DNA of 64,000 nucleotides from Bradysia coprophila (lineage: Eukaryota > Arthropoda > Insecta > Diptera > Sciaridae), in assembly GCF_014529535.1 (NCBI RefSeq), contig NW_023503493.1, positions 4,372,001 to 4,436,000 of the forward strand, given 5' to 3'. The notes below the pieces were generated by a model that was not told the DNA's origin, searched no databases, and worked only from the letters and a program-made list of their open reading frames with translations. Positions 46,526 to 59,500 of the stretch are shown one piece after another. Position numbers and translations under genes: made by a program. Within the stretch, counting starts at the first letter, position 1, and every line of letters begins with the position of its first letter.

Positions 46526-46529
46526 TGGT

Positions 46530-48670
46530 AGTTAGTATCTCGAGAAGTGAGAAAATTGAGAGAAAGAAAAAAGACCTCACTAGGCTTATAGCCGGTCTAT
46601 TCTTGTTTTGCTTATCACATGTACCTAAGCTCACGCATAGGATGTGTTGTCAGCCTCGGCTTCGTCTCTGGTTGAAAATTTTCATATCTATTGCGTATTG
46701 CGATATGAAAATGGCTATTGTAAAATCAGACCTGCTTATATGAGCGACGAACCTCATTTTCTCAGAAAGTATAAGAAATACTTTCCCGCAGATAATACTT
46801 TCGGATGAGACATTTGATGGAGTTTCACTTGAATTATCATTTGAATATTAAATTAATAATTTTTTTTGGTTGCTTCTTCTTCGTATTAAAATCATTATCA
46901 TAATTCAAAATAAATATTTATCAATTCTATTGAGTCGGAGTGACGGAACAAAAAGTCCATCAGAGAGTCAACACAAAAAAAAACCGCTCACAAACTTTAT
47001 GGATATTTTGTGTCAAGAACTACTTTCTTAATTTGATGGCAAACTGTCGGAAATGCTATACATAACATCAGTATACGAACAAAAAAGTCATATTGTTAAT
47101 ACAAATTTCAGCAAATAAAACTAAAATTCACTCTGTTCAACTTTATTACATTATTAGTAGGTCACTACCGTCGTCTGGTCATGCATGCAAAAGAAATGAT
47201 AATAATTTTTGTATTCAATTTATTTTCGCTCAAAATTATATAGTGTACCGTATGTGTAATGTACATAATTGTGTTGTTGTTGTTGTTGAGGTCTTATGCA
47301 TGTTGAAATCAATGTAATTTTCGATAGAGAAATTAAAAGTTCATTGATCTGATTGTGAACGGATTGTTATTGATTTTTGATTATATTCTGACCTATCAGG
47401 TATTCCCAATATAATGTTCTTCTACCTCTTAGTCTTACCTCTTAGTCAGAGGGATTCTTCTGAAAATCATCAGACCGAAATCGGACGCATTTTCCATTGG
47501 AATTTTTGTATGTACCCAGTAAGGTGTTCGACTCCAGACGTCAAAACCACTTTTAAAAAAATTCTTCGAAGCTTGTGTGGCTAGTGTGAGGTGATCAAAA
47601 ACCGAAAACACGCACTTTTCTTACAAACATTTCTCCAGTTACACGAGCCACACAGGGTCGTGAGGGGTGTCATTAGAAAGGTAATTTTATGTACTTTCAA
47701 GGGAAGTAGATTCTTATGGAAGTTTGATACAATCTACGATGCAATATTACACTTAAAGTTTGTTATATCAAACGAAGTAGTAGACTTGAGATTGAATCAT
47801 TCAACCACCATCAAATTGACCGTCAATCAGTTACCAAATAGTTTCCTTTTCAAGGCAGTAAATCATGACTGCGAATAATAATAAATCACAAATCAGATTG
47901 CGAACACATAACAACTCCTTACTCAATTGAAGTGGACATTGTCAACTTCGGAATCGACTCATTCTGATAAAATGAGGATTCCATAAAAATATAATCAAGC
48001 ATCCCAACAGTCCACAATTTCATGACAAGATTCGTGCACAGAGTAGAATTAATTTAAGAAATAATTCGCAATAGTTCTGATTTTGGTTCGAATTTTTGAT
48101 TTTTCCAAGTGTGGGGCCTTTGCCTCTTGCTGCAAACACACAAAGTAAAATAAAAAGTTCCACAAAAATTACGTAATTGATTTTATATACTGTCCATTGC
48201 GAAAGTAAACAATTGCATGCTGTCTGCGCCGTACGAAAATGATCTAATATTTTTGGTTCGTTTTATATGCGTTCACGCCATAAGTGTGCCTAAAATTTGA
48301 ATTTCAAGTGAACGATTTAATGAAACGCTTGTATGAAAACGACGCTGCGACAGAAAGTATTACGGACTTTCCCTTTTGAATTTTAACCGCACTTACGGCG
48401 TCAATTCCTTTGTGATGTGGCAGGCAATAGACCAGAATACTTTGGATGCTGCTACTACGTAATGCATTACATGAGGTGACGATATTGCGATACTCGCAGC
48501 CTATGTCGAGTGTTTTTGAACTTTTTGAACAACAAGCTTCAACAACTGTTCCGACAAATGTTGTTGTATACCTCGCTTTCAGCTGGAATAGTTAGAACTA
48601 CACTCTTGTCGAAAATATAGTTGTCGTAGCTTTTTGCTCAAAGTCACTTTAATAACGATTTATGGAATAG
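46530..48670. other. No gene seen
   Basis: AT-rich DNA with short open frames of up to 95 codons (47591-47878). These lack recognisable motifs and splice partners. A TTG microsatellite is present near 47277. Confidence 0.45.
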
Positions 48671-48762
48671 GGAGGAGCGACAATTAATTTTCGATTTTTT
48701 ATCAAATTTCGACATCGTGATCCACAATCAGTAAGCCCATCTGATCATTTTTCAGAATTTTT

Positions 48763-50925
48763 AGCCCCGTACGAAGTACAAAGGGGCTTATAGGATTACG
48801 ATGCCGTGTGTAATTGATGGAATTCGAAGCAGACGGTAAGGGCAAAGTGTTTGCCTATGTTCATAGATGACGAATCTGCAATAAAAATTTTGTCTGTCCG
48901 TCTGTCCGTCTGTCACGTCGATATCTTGAGTAAATCAAATCCGAATTCAAAAATTTTTTTTTCCCTTAAAGATAGTCGCAATAGTGAGGCTAAGTTCGAA
49001 GATGGGCATATTCGGGTCGGCCATTCGTGAGTTAGGGCCACCTAAGTGATTTAAGGTCTTTTGCTGATATTTATGGCAAAATAAACGATGGAATGACACG
49101 GCAAATGATAGGTATTGTCAATACCAATCCAGGAAAAAAAAGTTTTTTAAAATCGGGTGAGTGGACCGTGAGTTAGGGCCTTAGAAGTGAAATGCTACTA
49201 GGGCCCTATGTGTATTTTACATATAACTCGAGTAAATTTCATATGTTTTTCGTAATTTTTGTTTGATTTGGAAGGTAATCGAATGCCGAATAGAATGTTG
49301 TTGAAAAAAAATTAAATTTGGGTCCTTGGCCTAAGGCCGCTACTAGGGCCCTATGTGTATTTCACATATAACTCGAGTAAATTTCATCCGTTTTTGGTAA
49401 TTTTTGTTTCATTTGGAAGGTAATCAAAGGCCGAATAGAATGTTGTTGAAAAAAAATTAAATTTGGGTCCTTGGACTAAGGCCACTACTAGGGCCCTATG
49501 TGTATTTTACATATAACTCGAGCAAATTTCATCCGTTTTTCGTAATTTTTGTTTCATTTGGAAGGTAATCAAAGGCCGAATAGAATGTAGTTGAAAAAAA
49601 ATTTAAATTTGGGTCCTCGGACTGAGGCCGATACTAGGGCCCTATGTGTATTTTACATATAACTCGAGCAAATTTCATCCGTTTTTCGTAATTTTTGTTT
49701 CATTTGGAAGGTAATCAAAGGCCGAATAGAATGTAGTTGAAAAAAATTTTGGTCCTCGGACTGAGGCCGATACTAGGGCCCTATGTGTATTTTACATATA
49801 ACTCGAGCAAATTTCATCCGTTTTTCGTAATTTTTGTTTCATTTGGAAGGTAATCAAAGGCCGAATAGAATGTAGTTGAAAAAAATTTTAAATTTGGGTC
49901 CTCGGACTGAGGCCGATACTAGGGCCCTATGTGTATTTTACATATAACTCGAGTAAATTTCATCCGTTTTTCGTAATTTTTGTTTCATTTGGAAGGTAAT
50001 CAAAGGCCGAATAGAATGTAGTTGAAAAAAATTTTAAATTTGGGTCCTCGGACTGAGGCCGATACTAGGGCCCTATGTGTATTTTACATATAACTCGAGC
50101 AAATTTCATCCGTTTTTCGTAATTTTTGTATCATTTGGAAGGTAATCAAAGGCCGAATAGAATGTAGTTGAAAAAATTTTAAATTTGGGTCCTCGGACTG
50201 AGGCCGATACTAGGGCCCTATGTGTATTTTACATATAACTCGAGCAAATTTCATCCGTTTTTCGTAATTTTTGTTTCATTTGGAAGGTAATCAAAGGCCG
50301 AATAGAATGTAGTTGAAAAAAATTTTAAATTTGGGTCCTCGGACTGAGGCCGATACTAGGGCCCTATGTGTATTTTACATATAACTCGAGTAAATTTCAT
50401 CCGTTTTTCGTAATTTTTGTTTCATTTGGAAGGTAATCAAAGGCCGAATAGAATGTAGTTGAAAAAAATTTTAAATTTGGGTCCTCGGACTGAGGCCGAT
50501 ACTAGGGCCCTATGTGTATTTTACATATAACTCGAGCAAATTTCATCCGTTTTTCGTAATTTTTGTATCATTTGGAAGGTAATCAAAGGCCGAATAGAAT
50601 GTAGTTGAAAAAATTTTAAATTTGGGTCCTCGGACTGAGGCCGATACTAGGCCCTTCAAAAAATAAAATTTTTGGGGCAATTTGAAATTTTTGTTTCATT
50701 TGAAAGGAACGTCGTACGGGGCTTCGTAATTGCGCTATGCGCAATTTGTAAGATGTACATATTACATAATAATTTTACTTTAACTACATTAACCGGCGCA
50801 ATAGGCTTACGGTCAAAGTAGGGTGACAGACGCACTAGGGTCACGTACGCAATAGATATACGGGTTTGTACGGGGCTCAGTCGCAGCAAACGCTCCGACT
50901 GTTCTGATGGCTCGTTTTTTTTAAT
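48763..50925. mobile_element. CCCGTACG-type element with ten ~146-bp tandem units
   Basis: It starts AGCCCCGTACGAAGTAC and ends with GTACGGGGCT...CGCAGCAAACGCTCCGACTG. The tandem array starts at GGGCCCTATG in 49201, 49346, 49491, 49637, 49776, 49922, 50068, 50213, 50359 and 50505, and the next partial unit is at 50651. The spacing is 139-146 bp, mostly 145-146. Units carry ACATATAACTCGAG, TTTCATCCGTTTTTCG and GGCCGAATAGAATG. The later units are nearly identical while the first is more diverged. Non-coding. Confidence 0.85.
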
Positions 50926-50935
50926 TTTACGTTTT

Positions 50936-51700
50936 AAAGGTGCCGCCGAGGGCGTTTTTGAGTAGAACATTTTTCGCGTGTATGGGATTTATCAAACATT
51001 TGGAGCGTGGACCTTTCTCCGATAGTTTTTATGAGTGAGAATGCTATGTTGCCTTAATTTTCCTCCATTTATGTCATATGGACATCAAAAGCATTAAAAT
51101 TTTCGGTTGGAGAACAAATCGTATTTTTGATTACGAGTAGATGGAGCTTGGGCATCATTCTCGATTAAAAGTCGCTCTAATTTTGTGACCTCAGTAGCAT
51201 ATGAGGTATCATTAGAAAGCTGACATCAGCCTCTTTTAGAACAATATACTTCAGAAAGTAGAACATTCACCTAGTGCCATTGATAACCTTTCAAAGTTCA
51301 TCCAAAGTTGGGGATTTGGGCTGAACAGTCAATGATGTGCAAATTTTCAGGACATTTTCTAACCAATTTTCGAAAAAAAAATTGTTTTGAGTTCCCCATT
51401 GAATCGTGGGTTAAATAACGATTATTTTGATCTATGTCATAATTATGCCCATTCCGAGATTTAACTTCAAAGTTGAGGTATTTTTCGTTGGGAACAAAAT
51501 TTCAACTTTGAACTGCTGCAAAGTTCACAAAATTGATTTTTTTCGAATTCAATGTTTTACTAAAAGAAACTTTGGACTTTTCTCGACATTTTGTGATGAA
51601 GCTCACTGAACCCATCGGAGAAAGGTCCACGCTCCAAATGTTTGATAAATCCCTTACACGCAAAAAATGCTTTACCCTCGGCGGCACCTTTAAAACGTAA
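50936..51700. mobile_element. GGTGCCGC hairpin element (MITE)
   Basis: The left arm 50936-51030 (AAGGTGCCGCCGAGGG, GGATTTATCAAACATTTGG, GTGGACCTTTCTCCGAT) is inverted relative to 51605-51697 (ATCGGAGAAAGGTCCACGC to CCCTCGGCGGCACCTTT). The arms are ~95 bp and the interior ~570 bp. The interior frames do not encode a recognisable protein. A single arm occurs at 24187-24295. Confidence 0.85.
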
Positions 51701-51809
51701 AAATTAAAAAAATCTTCTTTCGGAAAAATGATCAGAGGGACTTACTGATTGTGGATCACGATGTCGAAATTTGATTAAAAAAATCGAAAATTAATTGTCG
51801 CTCCACCCT

Positions 51810-52780
51810 ATTATGGAACTTCTAATGCGATCTACTTAAGCCTTTCCATTTATCTTTTATCAGACATTAATAGAATCCTTTCATTTAATTAAGAACACGG
51901 AAAACGCACTCGGTTTAAGATCGATTGGATTAAGTAGAAAAGAAAACTTTACGACAACAGAATCGACGACGCTGCTGTGGTACTTCAGTCGTTCATTCAA
52001 AATGGGTGTTCTACTTCTCTAAATAATTTTTATCATTCGACACAAGACACGATTGTATAAGTTTAGATGTCATGACCCGAACAAAAGAAATTTTCATTTT
52101 ATTACCAGACTTCTTACCATCTTACCTCCACTGAAACACGTATGGTAAGGAAATCTAAACTAAAAAAATTTACTTGAATTTGTGAACTCTGTTCAACTCG
52201 TTTGAAATGTTACAATTAAATTAACATCGGCAATTCATCAACACTTTGTACACAAACAAATAAAACGGGAAATCCAGGTTATTTTAATTAAAAATTTTCT
52301 ATACGGAGACTATAAAGTGTGTTCTCGTCTCTTATAATAAAACCGTACCCAGTAACTTACACAGAGTTATTACTTATAGTTTGTTAACACTTACTTGCCT
52401 GTTCTATAACCAAACACTGACTGAACACAGTTTACCTGTTATATTTAGATGCAATGAAGTATAGCTCTCCAAAAGAGAGTCATCATCATTGAATCTACCA
52501 TCTCTTTTCAAGACCATATCAATGCTTTCATTGCTTTCTCGTCATTTATATATTGAGTAAGTTTCCGATTGAGTGAAAGAACTGAATGGTCACGAGAGTG
52601 TAGATAGGGGGAAATTCATGAATGATGTCTGATATTGGTGAGAGGGTTATCAATAACATCAAAGTTAAATCAGAAAAGATCAACAGATTGAACTCAGAGT
52701 CAAATTCCGAAGAAAACCGTTGACGCAATGGCTGTTTTGAAAGACAATAGTTTGATCCGCTTGTCGTCAGAAAAGCGGCA
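51810..52780. other. No gene; upstream region of the RNF4-like gene
   Basis: AT-rich sequence with no recognised repeats. The minus-strand open frames at 52546-52963 overlap the antisense of exon 1 of the RNF4-like gene and are shadows. Confidence 0.45.
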
Positions 52781-53806
52781 ATGGATTCTGATTTCAACGA
52801 TATTGTATTTCTGATGGAAAATGTTAAACAAGAACCTGCCCATGCGAATGAACTTGCTGGGCCACTGGCTGAAGATGCCGAAAGCACATACATGACCGGT
52901 TTCATTTTGGATTACATTAACAGATCGTTGAAGGTAAAATTGCGTTTGAACAGAGGCGCCCAAGTCTTTCGATCGTTCTTTCCGGAAAATTATTCAAAAT
53001 TTCCGCAACATTCTTTCATAGAACGAAGAAGAAGATACTCAGCCGGAATACAATGAAACGGATGGAGCCGACGGAGCAAATGCTGAAGAATCTGTGGAAG
53101 ACCTGATTGCACGGGCGGAAAATATGATTCGCGAAAATACTCGACAAATCGATCAAATGAACATTCCTGAGACCACTACGATAGCTACGACCAATGATTG
53201 GATGCAACAGTTCATTGCACAGTCGGAAACTAGGGAGGCAGATAATCCAACCAGCTCCGGACAATGCACAACAACAACAACTTCAACTTCTTCCACCATC
53301 CATCTGACCGATGAATCGGGTAAGTGTAGCAAAATTGGAACGAGCTGAAGCAAAGAACTGAATTTTAAATTGTCAGGCCAACCAGATGTGATTGAAGTGT
53401 CATATGTAGCTCCGGTTGCTACCGTTATTTCCGTCGACACCGACAGTGACGATAAGGTCATTTTCGTGACCAGCCACTGCGACCGAGGCCATCCGTTGTG
53501 ATTCCTGCCATAGATCTATCTGATCAAGGTTCACCATCGGATCACCGCCTCCAGTCACCGGAACAAAACGACAGTCGAAAGCGTGCCGGCAGACCGGAAA
53601 TTCCAAATCCAGATGAAACGTCGCCAGAGAAACAGTTTCGACACAGTTGTGCTATTTGCTTGGACGACGTAAAGGCACCGCATTCCACCACATGTGGCCA
53701 TATCTACTGTGGTGATTGTATCAAAAATGCGGTGAAAATCTTCAAAAAATGTCCATCGTGCAACAAGAAGCTGAAAACGAGTAATGTACATCCCATCTAT
53801 TTGTAA
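52781..53806 (+). CDS. dgrn: RNF4/degringolade-like SUMO-targeted ubiquitin ligase (single-base frame error)
   Basis: Exons 52781-52933, 53022-53319 and 53377-53806, with 88- and 57-bp GT-AG introns. About 293 residues after allowing for one missing base. The middle has SUMO-interaction-like hydrophobic cores next to acidic residues (DVIEVSY, TVISVDTDSDD, KVIFV, IPAIDLSD). The C-terminus is a C3HC4 RING: CAICLDD, TTCGHIYCGDC, KKCPSCNKKL, ending VHPIYL like RNF4 (HPIYI). Such ligases bind SUMO chains and ubiquitinate the modified proteins, acting in DNA repair and transcription in the nucleus. Between 53461 and 53497 the frame shifts by one missing base. The unshifted frame stops at GHPL, while the other frame runs through a further SIM-like segment into the RING. 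Both sides look functional, so an assembly error is likely. A polyadenylation signal lies at 53849-53854. Confidence 0.85.
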
Positions 53807-54168
53807 GTCCTAGTCAGTAAGGGTCGTAGAGACTTACTAACCGTATTCAATAAATTAAGTGTGATAAATGCGATCAAATCTGTCGTTTCACTGTTTAAGT
53901 GGTGAAGGGAATCGGGATCAAAATTGATGGAGACTGGTATGGTACGGTTACGTACGTCTTTCACATTAACTGTGCCGCTCCCATCGACTCGTTAGTTATC
54001 AGTTGGATTTATAAAGTGAATCTGCAAGCTCAAATTAGAGCCTCTCATGTTGCAGTGCAAAAGACTGTCAAAATTCAGATAAAGTGCAGAATCCATCTAA
54101 CATTTTGTACTCTTAAATCGATTCACAAAGCACAAAGTCTGCTACCTCCTGGGTTTATTACCTGCGTT

Positions 54169-54335
54169 CTTCGGGGCTGTTCACATATTACGTCACGCTA
54201 TTTTATGGAATTTTTGACACCCTCTCCCTCCGTCATGCAAAATGGGTCTAATTCGTAAGAACAGTCACTTTCCGTTGCAGTTCCACTCTCACCATTACAG
54301 CGTGATGTAATATGTTAACAGCCCCTTATCATAGT
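54169..54335. mobile_element. Short MITE with GGGGCTGTT ends
   Basis: GGGGCTGTTCACATATTACG (54173) with GTCACGCT is inverted relative to AGCGTGATGTAATATGTTAA followed by CAGCCCC (54299-54329). An AC/CT-rich stretch (CACCCTCTCCCTCCGTCATG) lies inside. About 160 bp. Similar-looking GGGGCTGT elements are common in insects; the superfamily is not assigned. Confidence 0.75.
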
Positions 54336-54828
54336 CTGATGTAACAGCAAACAATTTCGTTTTTTCTTTAATTTATCTATTTGAACCTTGACCTTGTATA
54401 CAAACGGCAATCTTATCGCTTATACAATCAACAGATCTGCCAATTTATTTACGTAAAGTATTCCTGGAGCGGTTGATGCGACATCCTCTATTTGATTAGT
54501 TTGAACATACATGCCATTGATGCATTATGGTGATGTGAATTGTGATCGAATGAAGTAGTAGATCCGATAGTAAAACTGGCTGATAGGTTTGCCCTCCGTG
54601 AAACATTGAAACTACTTCATTTCATTCGCTGAGTCGTTAGTTGATTTAACCGGGTTGTGACTGTCACCGTGTCGCCCCTTGTTTGTTTATGCGCTGCATT
54701 AAATGTCAACTTCGAACAAGGGCACCTGTCTTTGGGATCGAGCTTCAGCGACCAATATCATTCATGGCCTGTGTATACAATGGAGTACGTTGTAATATCA
54801 TACCATTAAGACGCAAAAATCAACTCAC

Positions 54829-55062
54829 CGAGTATGAAGAGCATCATCTGAACCATATTGTTTTCGTAAGTTTGCATTTTAGCAGCCGAAACGTGACTTC
54901 CTATGAGAGGTGAATAAGCCATCCACAAATAGAGTAAAGCGTAAGATACAATTAGAAGCAATACTGTTCTTTCTCTGATATAACGGAGGTTCGTTAACTG
55001 TTTGTATTCAAGCCGTTCATTTCCATGGCCCGTATATAACATACTTGCACCGACTGTAAAAA
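54829..55062 (-). CDS. Possible internal exon of an unidentified membrane protein
   Basis: On the minus strand an acceptor-like TTTTTTTACAG precedes an open segment (GASMLYTGHGNERLEYKQ onward). It includes a strongly hydrophobic stretch, TVLLLIVSYALLYLWMAYSP, and ends at a donor-like CTCG/GTGAGT. A second hydrophobic minus-strand segment (VITIICAAAFLLKFSFWF) lies upstream at 55140-55316. The two might be exons of one gene, but connecting splice sites and a start codon are not established and no family is recognised. It could equally be chance. Confidence 0.25.
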
Positions 55063-55064
55063 AA

Positions 55065-56590
55065 CGTTTCGTAGGACAGAATTAGAATTGGCCCTGGGTG
55101 CGTGTACATCTAGTGTCAAACTCTATTACTTATCAATAGGAATGGCATTTGTATGAGGCAGAATGAAGATGGCCTTACTAACGTGAACCAGAACGAAAAT
55201 TTTAATAAAAATGCTGCAGCGCATATGATAGTAATGACAGCCCTTGTTCTGGCCATGAATTGCAGGTACTGTATTTTGGTCTGTAGAAAATTGCAATTGG
55301 GAATTTCAGTTCTCAAAATTCTAAAAATTCTTAAAAAATTCTAAAATTTCTCAAAATTCTTAAAATTCTTAAAAATTCTTAAAAATTCTTAAAAAATTCT
55401 TAAAAAATTCCTAAAAAATTCTTTAAAAAAATTCGCAAATATTTTGAATTTAATATGAACGTCAGGGTTTTATGACAGAAAATAACCTTAATGTACGTAA
55501 CGCTAAGTTCAATATGATATTTTGAAAATGTTCTACATTGACATAAAACGTTAAATACAGAAAACGTCCGTACACTTGCTTCCGCGATAACTCAAGTACT
55601 TCTTTACCGATTTTCAAAATTTTGGTTTTAATCAATGGAGAATGAAAATCATGACGTTAAGTTCGTAGATGGGCAATATTGAAGTAGTGAGATGGGAGTA
55701 ATTTTATACAAAACTTTTTTCTTTTTATTGCCACGATTTTTTTTTTTTTGGTTGGTTGAGTAGTCATTATGCTCTAGAAATTGAGTTTACATAAAATACA
55801 CATGAAATCACTGAAAGACGAAATTTAATTGTATGATACGAATTGCTGTCCATATTGTTTATAGAGATAAGGGTTTAGGTAGTCTGTGGTTTGGAGGTAC
55901 ATGGGTCTTATAAAACTTCATTCGGTCGTAGTTCAGAAAAGTGAGTTTTGAAAGTAAGTTTAAGCATGGATTTACATGACATTAAATATTTTCTGGTGGT
56001 TCCGACCAGTGGGTAGTGAAGTTCGAAGATTGGATTTTTATTGGACTAGTAATCTGGAATCTAAGACAATTTTTGCGTGAAATTATATTCTTTAAAGAAT
56101 TTTTCACATGCTTATAAACTTATGAAAGGGAACACTTGAACGAATGTAAATATTGCGACCAGAGCGAAGCGAGGGCAGTAATTCACCGAGGTAGGTAAGA
56201 AATATGCCACCTTTCCAGCGCTTTTTAGTAGACTCATATTTATTGGGTGTAAAACATCGCTTGCTGAACCTTCAACTCAGAGCTCTCTTTGTTTATTCAG
56301 AGAGATACACAATCAATGATGTGGCAAATAGACCATTATTGTATCGCTTTTCAAGTTGGATGTTAACCTTAATTTTACCACTTAGTTTTTACCACCTTAA
56401 TAAATAATGTAGTTAGGTTGCTAGAGAGGGCATTGATCTGCAGAATGATTTAGATTGTTGCTAGTGTAGTACATTGATGTATTCAAAAATGAATGCTTAG
56501 TACTCACCAAAAGGGTCGCAATTCAATAAATAACAACAAAAGGTTATTTAATAATCTTTTGCAAGTAAAGGACACTTTATTTAAGTAATT
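55065..56590. other. No gene; simple repeats
   Basis: A TTCTTAAAAA simple repeat occupies 55320-55435. A degraded relative of the CCCGTACG elements may lie near 55560-55680 (CGATAACTCAAGTAC, AAGTTCGTAGATGGGCA). Otherwise only short open frames are present. Confidence 0.45.
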
Positions 56591-56597
56591 CGACTTA

Positions 56598-59500
56598 TTA
56601 TTCGGTTTTGGAACATTTATTTTTCGATGATCTCTTGGCTACGGAAAAGATTCTCTTCCGTTTTCGTACTCTTTTTTTCTGGTGTGCCGATAACGTTGAC
56701 TTTGCGTCTGCATGCTTTCCCCTTTTCACAAGATGATTTTCGGGCACTCTTTTGAGAAAATCGAGCAATTCATCTCGATCGGTAGCATCTGCAGGAATCC
56801 ATTTTTCCAGAAGATTGAAATTCGTTCCATTGAACTGATTTTCAATCATTTCCTCCAAGACGTCTTGTAAATACAAATATTCCTCTCCATTAATCAGAGG
56901 TTCCCTGAAAACTCCTTTCGCTTCACGCGGATGGTACTCATGTCCCCATCGACAATACTTCATCAATTGTTTCACTGAAGCGAAGCACTCATTTATCAAT
57001 TTATGCAACCAGAGGATTCCTATCTCTGCCACGAGAGTATGGGAGAAGCTTTTTTTCATTATCTTCCTTAGTAGTGTACTGTACTCGTCCGAGTTGAACG
57101 TCGATGGTAAATTCCGATGATGACGTTTGTGCATAGATATTGCTGGTCGGTGAACTTTATGAATTTTTGCATATTTTGTGCCAATGTAAGCTGCATTTGG
57201 TGGCATATGGTTCACTTCGAGAACTTCAAGCGTTGGGGCCAATGCATCGCGTACGTGTCGATAAGACCCACCAGACTGATAAAACATTTTCTTATCATTT
57301 TTCTTCAGCAAATCCTTGTCGGTGTATTCAGTCACCTCTGCCTCTGAATCGTATTCATCTGGTCCTATGACATCGCTCATGTCGGGTCGTTGATTGAGTT
57401 CCTTGAGTGCATTAGCTTCGTCCATAAGTGATTCGACTTGCGCCACAATACTAAAAATGGAATGACGAAATTTTTAAAAAAATAATTTTTCATTGAGAAA
57501 TAAAACGTTTAGCTGTTCACTAGAACAAAAATGCTGATTTCGGCGTATCACTCCTCATCAGTACACCTATGCCTTGGCGGGACCATGTGTATATCAGCAC
57601 AACACAAACTTGAGGGAGCAATCACTGCAAATGTAATGGCAGAAATACACTATTTCGTCCATCGTTTTCAGAATTGTTTTTTGCTTGGTTGCTAGTTTGT
57701 CTAACATATTTTGAATAATAGCTGTGATTGATCATTTTACATTGTTCTGACAATAAATGAATATTGCTACTTAAATGTTTATGTATGGCATTATATTTTG
57801 CAGTGATTGCTCGCTCAAGTTTGTGTTGTGCTGGTAGCTGGTACACATATGGTTTCGCCAAGACATAGGTGTACTGATGAGGCGTGATACGGCGAAATCA
57901 GCATTTTTGTTCTTGTGTTCGTCTGTTGTAAATGTAAACAGTTAAACGTTTTCTTTTCCGTTGAAAAATTATTATTTTTTATAACAATTTGGTCTAAATC
58001 GAAGCAATATTACAATGATTAAGTTATTTAGTTAGTTACAGACCAAACAAAACAACAATTAAATCCGATTTTTAGACCCGTACGAAGTACTGGGGTCTTA
58101 TAGGTTTACGCATACGTTTGTAACACGTCGAATTAGACTCCCTGAGTAAGGGGAAACCTATTGTGGTTGTCTAGAGATGCCGAATCCGCGGAAAAAAAAA
58201 TGTCCGTCTGTCCGTCTGTCTGCACGATAACTTGAGTAAAACGCATCCGATTTTGAAAATTCTTTTTTTTCCCGTTTGGTAATGTCAAAAGACAGGCTAA
58301 GTTCGAAGATGAGTGATTTTGGATCGACCCCTCCCGAGCAGGGAAATTTTTTTTTATGAAATTATGTTCTCCGGAGCGTGAGCTAGGTCTCTTGAAGTGA
58401 GCTCTTATCTGGCTACTCGGAAGTACCAGTGAACGTGGTGTATTTTGACAATATCTCGAGTAAATTTTGACCGAATTTCATGAATTTTTTTTTGTTTGAA
58501 AGGTATTAACGATTGTAAAGCGTCGGTACTATTTCCGGTCTCCTAACAAAATGGCTGCCGGCGGCCATATTGGATTTTAGTAAAATAGAAATATCTTGGG
58601 AAAAATGATACTTAGAGAGTTTCTGTTAACATGGAAATAATGTGTTAAGTGTGAGGGGTTTCAGGGATTGCATATATGGACATCTATATATACCTATATA
58701 CAGCTATATTGAGCTATATACAGGCATATAGAGCTATATAATAGCATATATTTATCTGTGAAATGTTTATTTATAGGAAAATATAGGTAAATATAGCGGT
58801 ACATAGCTGTTTAAATAGGAATTTATGAAATTTGTCTTCGTACGGGGCTGTCTATATTGCCTCCGGCAATTTATTTGTATATGATAACAAGGCAAAGAAT
58901 GGATAATGTAGGTGATTTTAAAGGCTTTTGACACGAATAGGTGTTTCGTACGGGTCGGCGTTAGCTATGTTTGTTCTTGTATTCGTCTGTTGTAAATGTA
59001 AACAGTTAAACGTTTTCTTTTCCATTGAACAATTATTATTTTTTATAATAATTTGGTCTAAATCGAAGCAATATTACAATGATTAAGTTATTTAGTTATT
59101 TACAGACCAAACAAAACAACAATTAATTTTTTTTTATCATCTCCCAATTAGTCGGGAACAGACAATGTTTTTATAATTTATTTACATTGTTTACACAAAG
59201 TAGAACAATTCTGCGTTTACAGAATTTCTTGTACGATAATTCAAATATTTTTAAAAAGCATTTTAATAATTTTGTACGACTTTCTTCTCAATATTTTTAA
59301 ATATTCAAAAAGACTGTCAAGAGACTGTCAGGAGGCTGTAAGTTTTTTAGAACACACAAATAATAACAAAGGCACATCGGGGCCATGTGATTGTTGAAGT
59401 ATAGCTCCTTAGAATTTTTATTTAGCATACTGGAGCTACTCTGCATTGATTTGAATTTTTATGTAAAATTGCAATGAAATAAATGAAATGTTATAACATT

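Larger units (their letters stand above)
48672..51806. mobile_element. Outer inverted-repeat element hosting nested elements
   Basis: The left arm 48672-48756 (GGAGCGACAATTAATTTTCG to CCATCTGATCATTTTTC) is inverted relative to 51720-51806 (GAAAAATGATCAGAGGG to CGAAAATTAATTGTCGCTCC). The arms are ~85 bp and close. Between them lie a CCCGTACG-type element (48763-50925) and a separate hairpin element (50936-51700). No transposase open frame exists. Confidence 0.8.

Noticed and set aside
53899-54258. 119-codon plus-strand frame
   Set aside because: Starts from GTG or a weak context, lacks motifs and runs into the GGGGCTGTT MITE.
57622-57861. 79-codon minus-strand frame
   Set aside because: Lies wholly within an inverted-repeat element and has no family resemblance.
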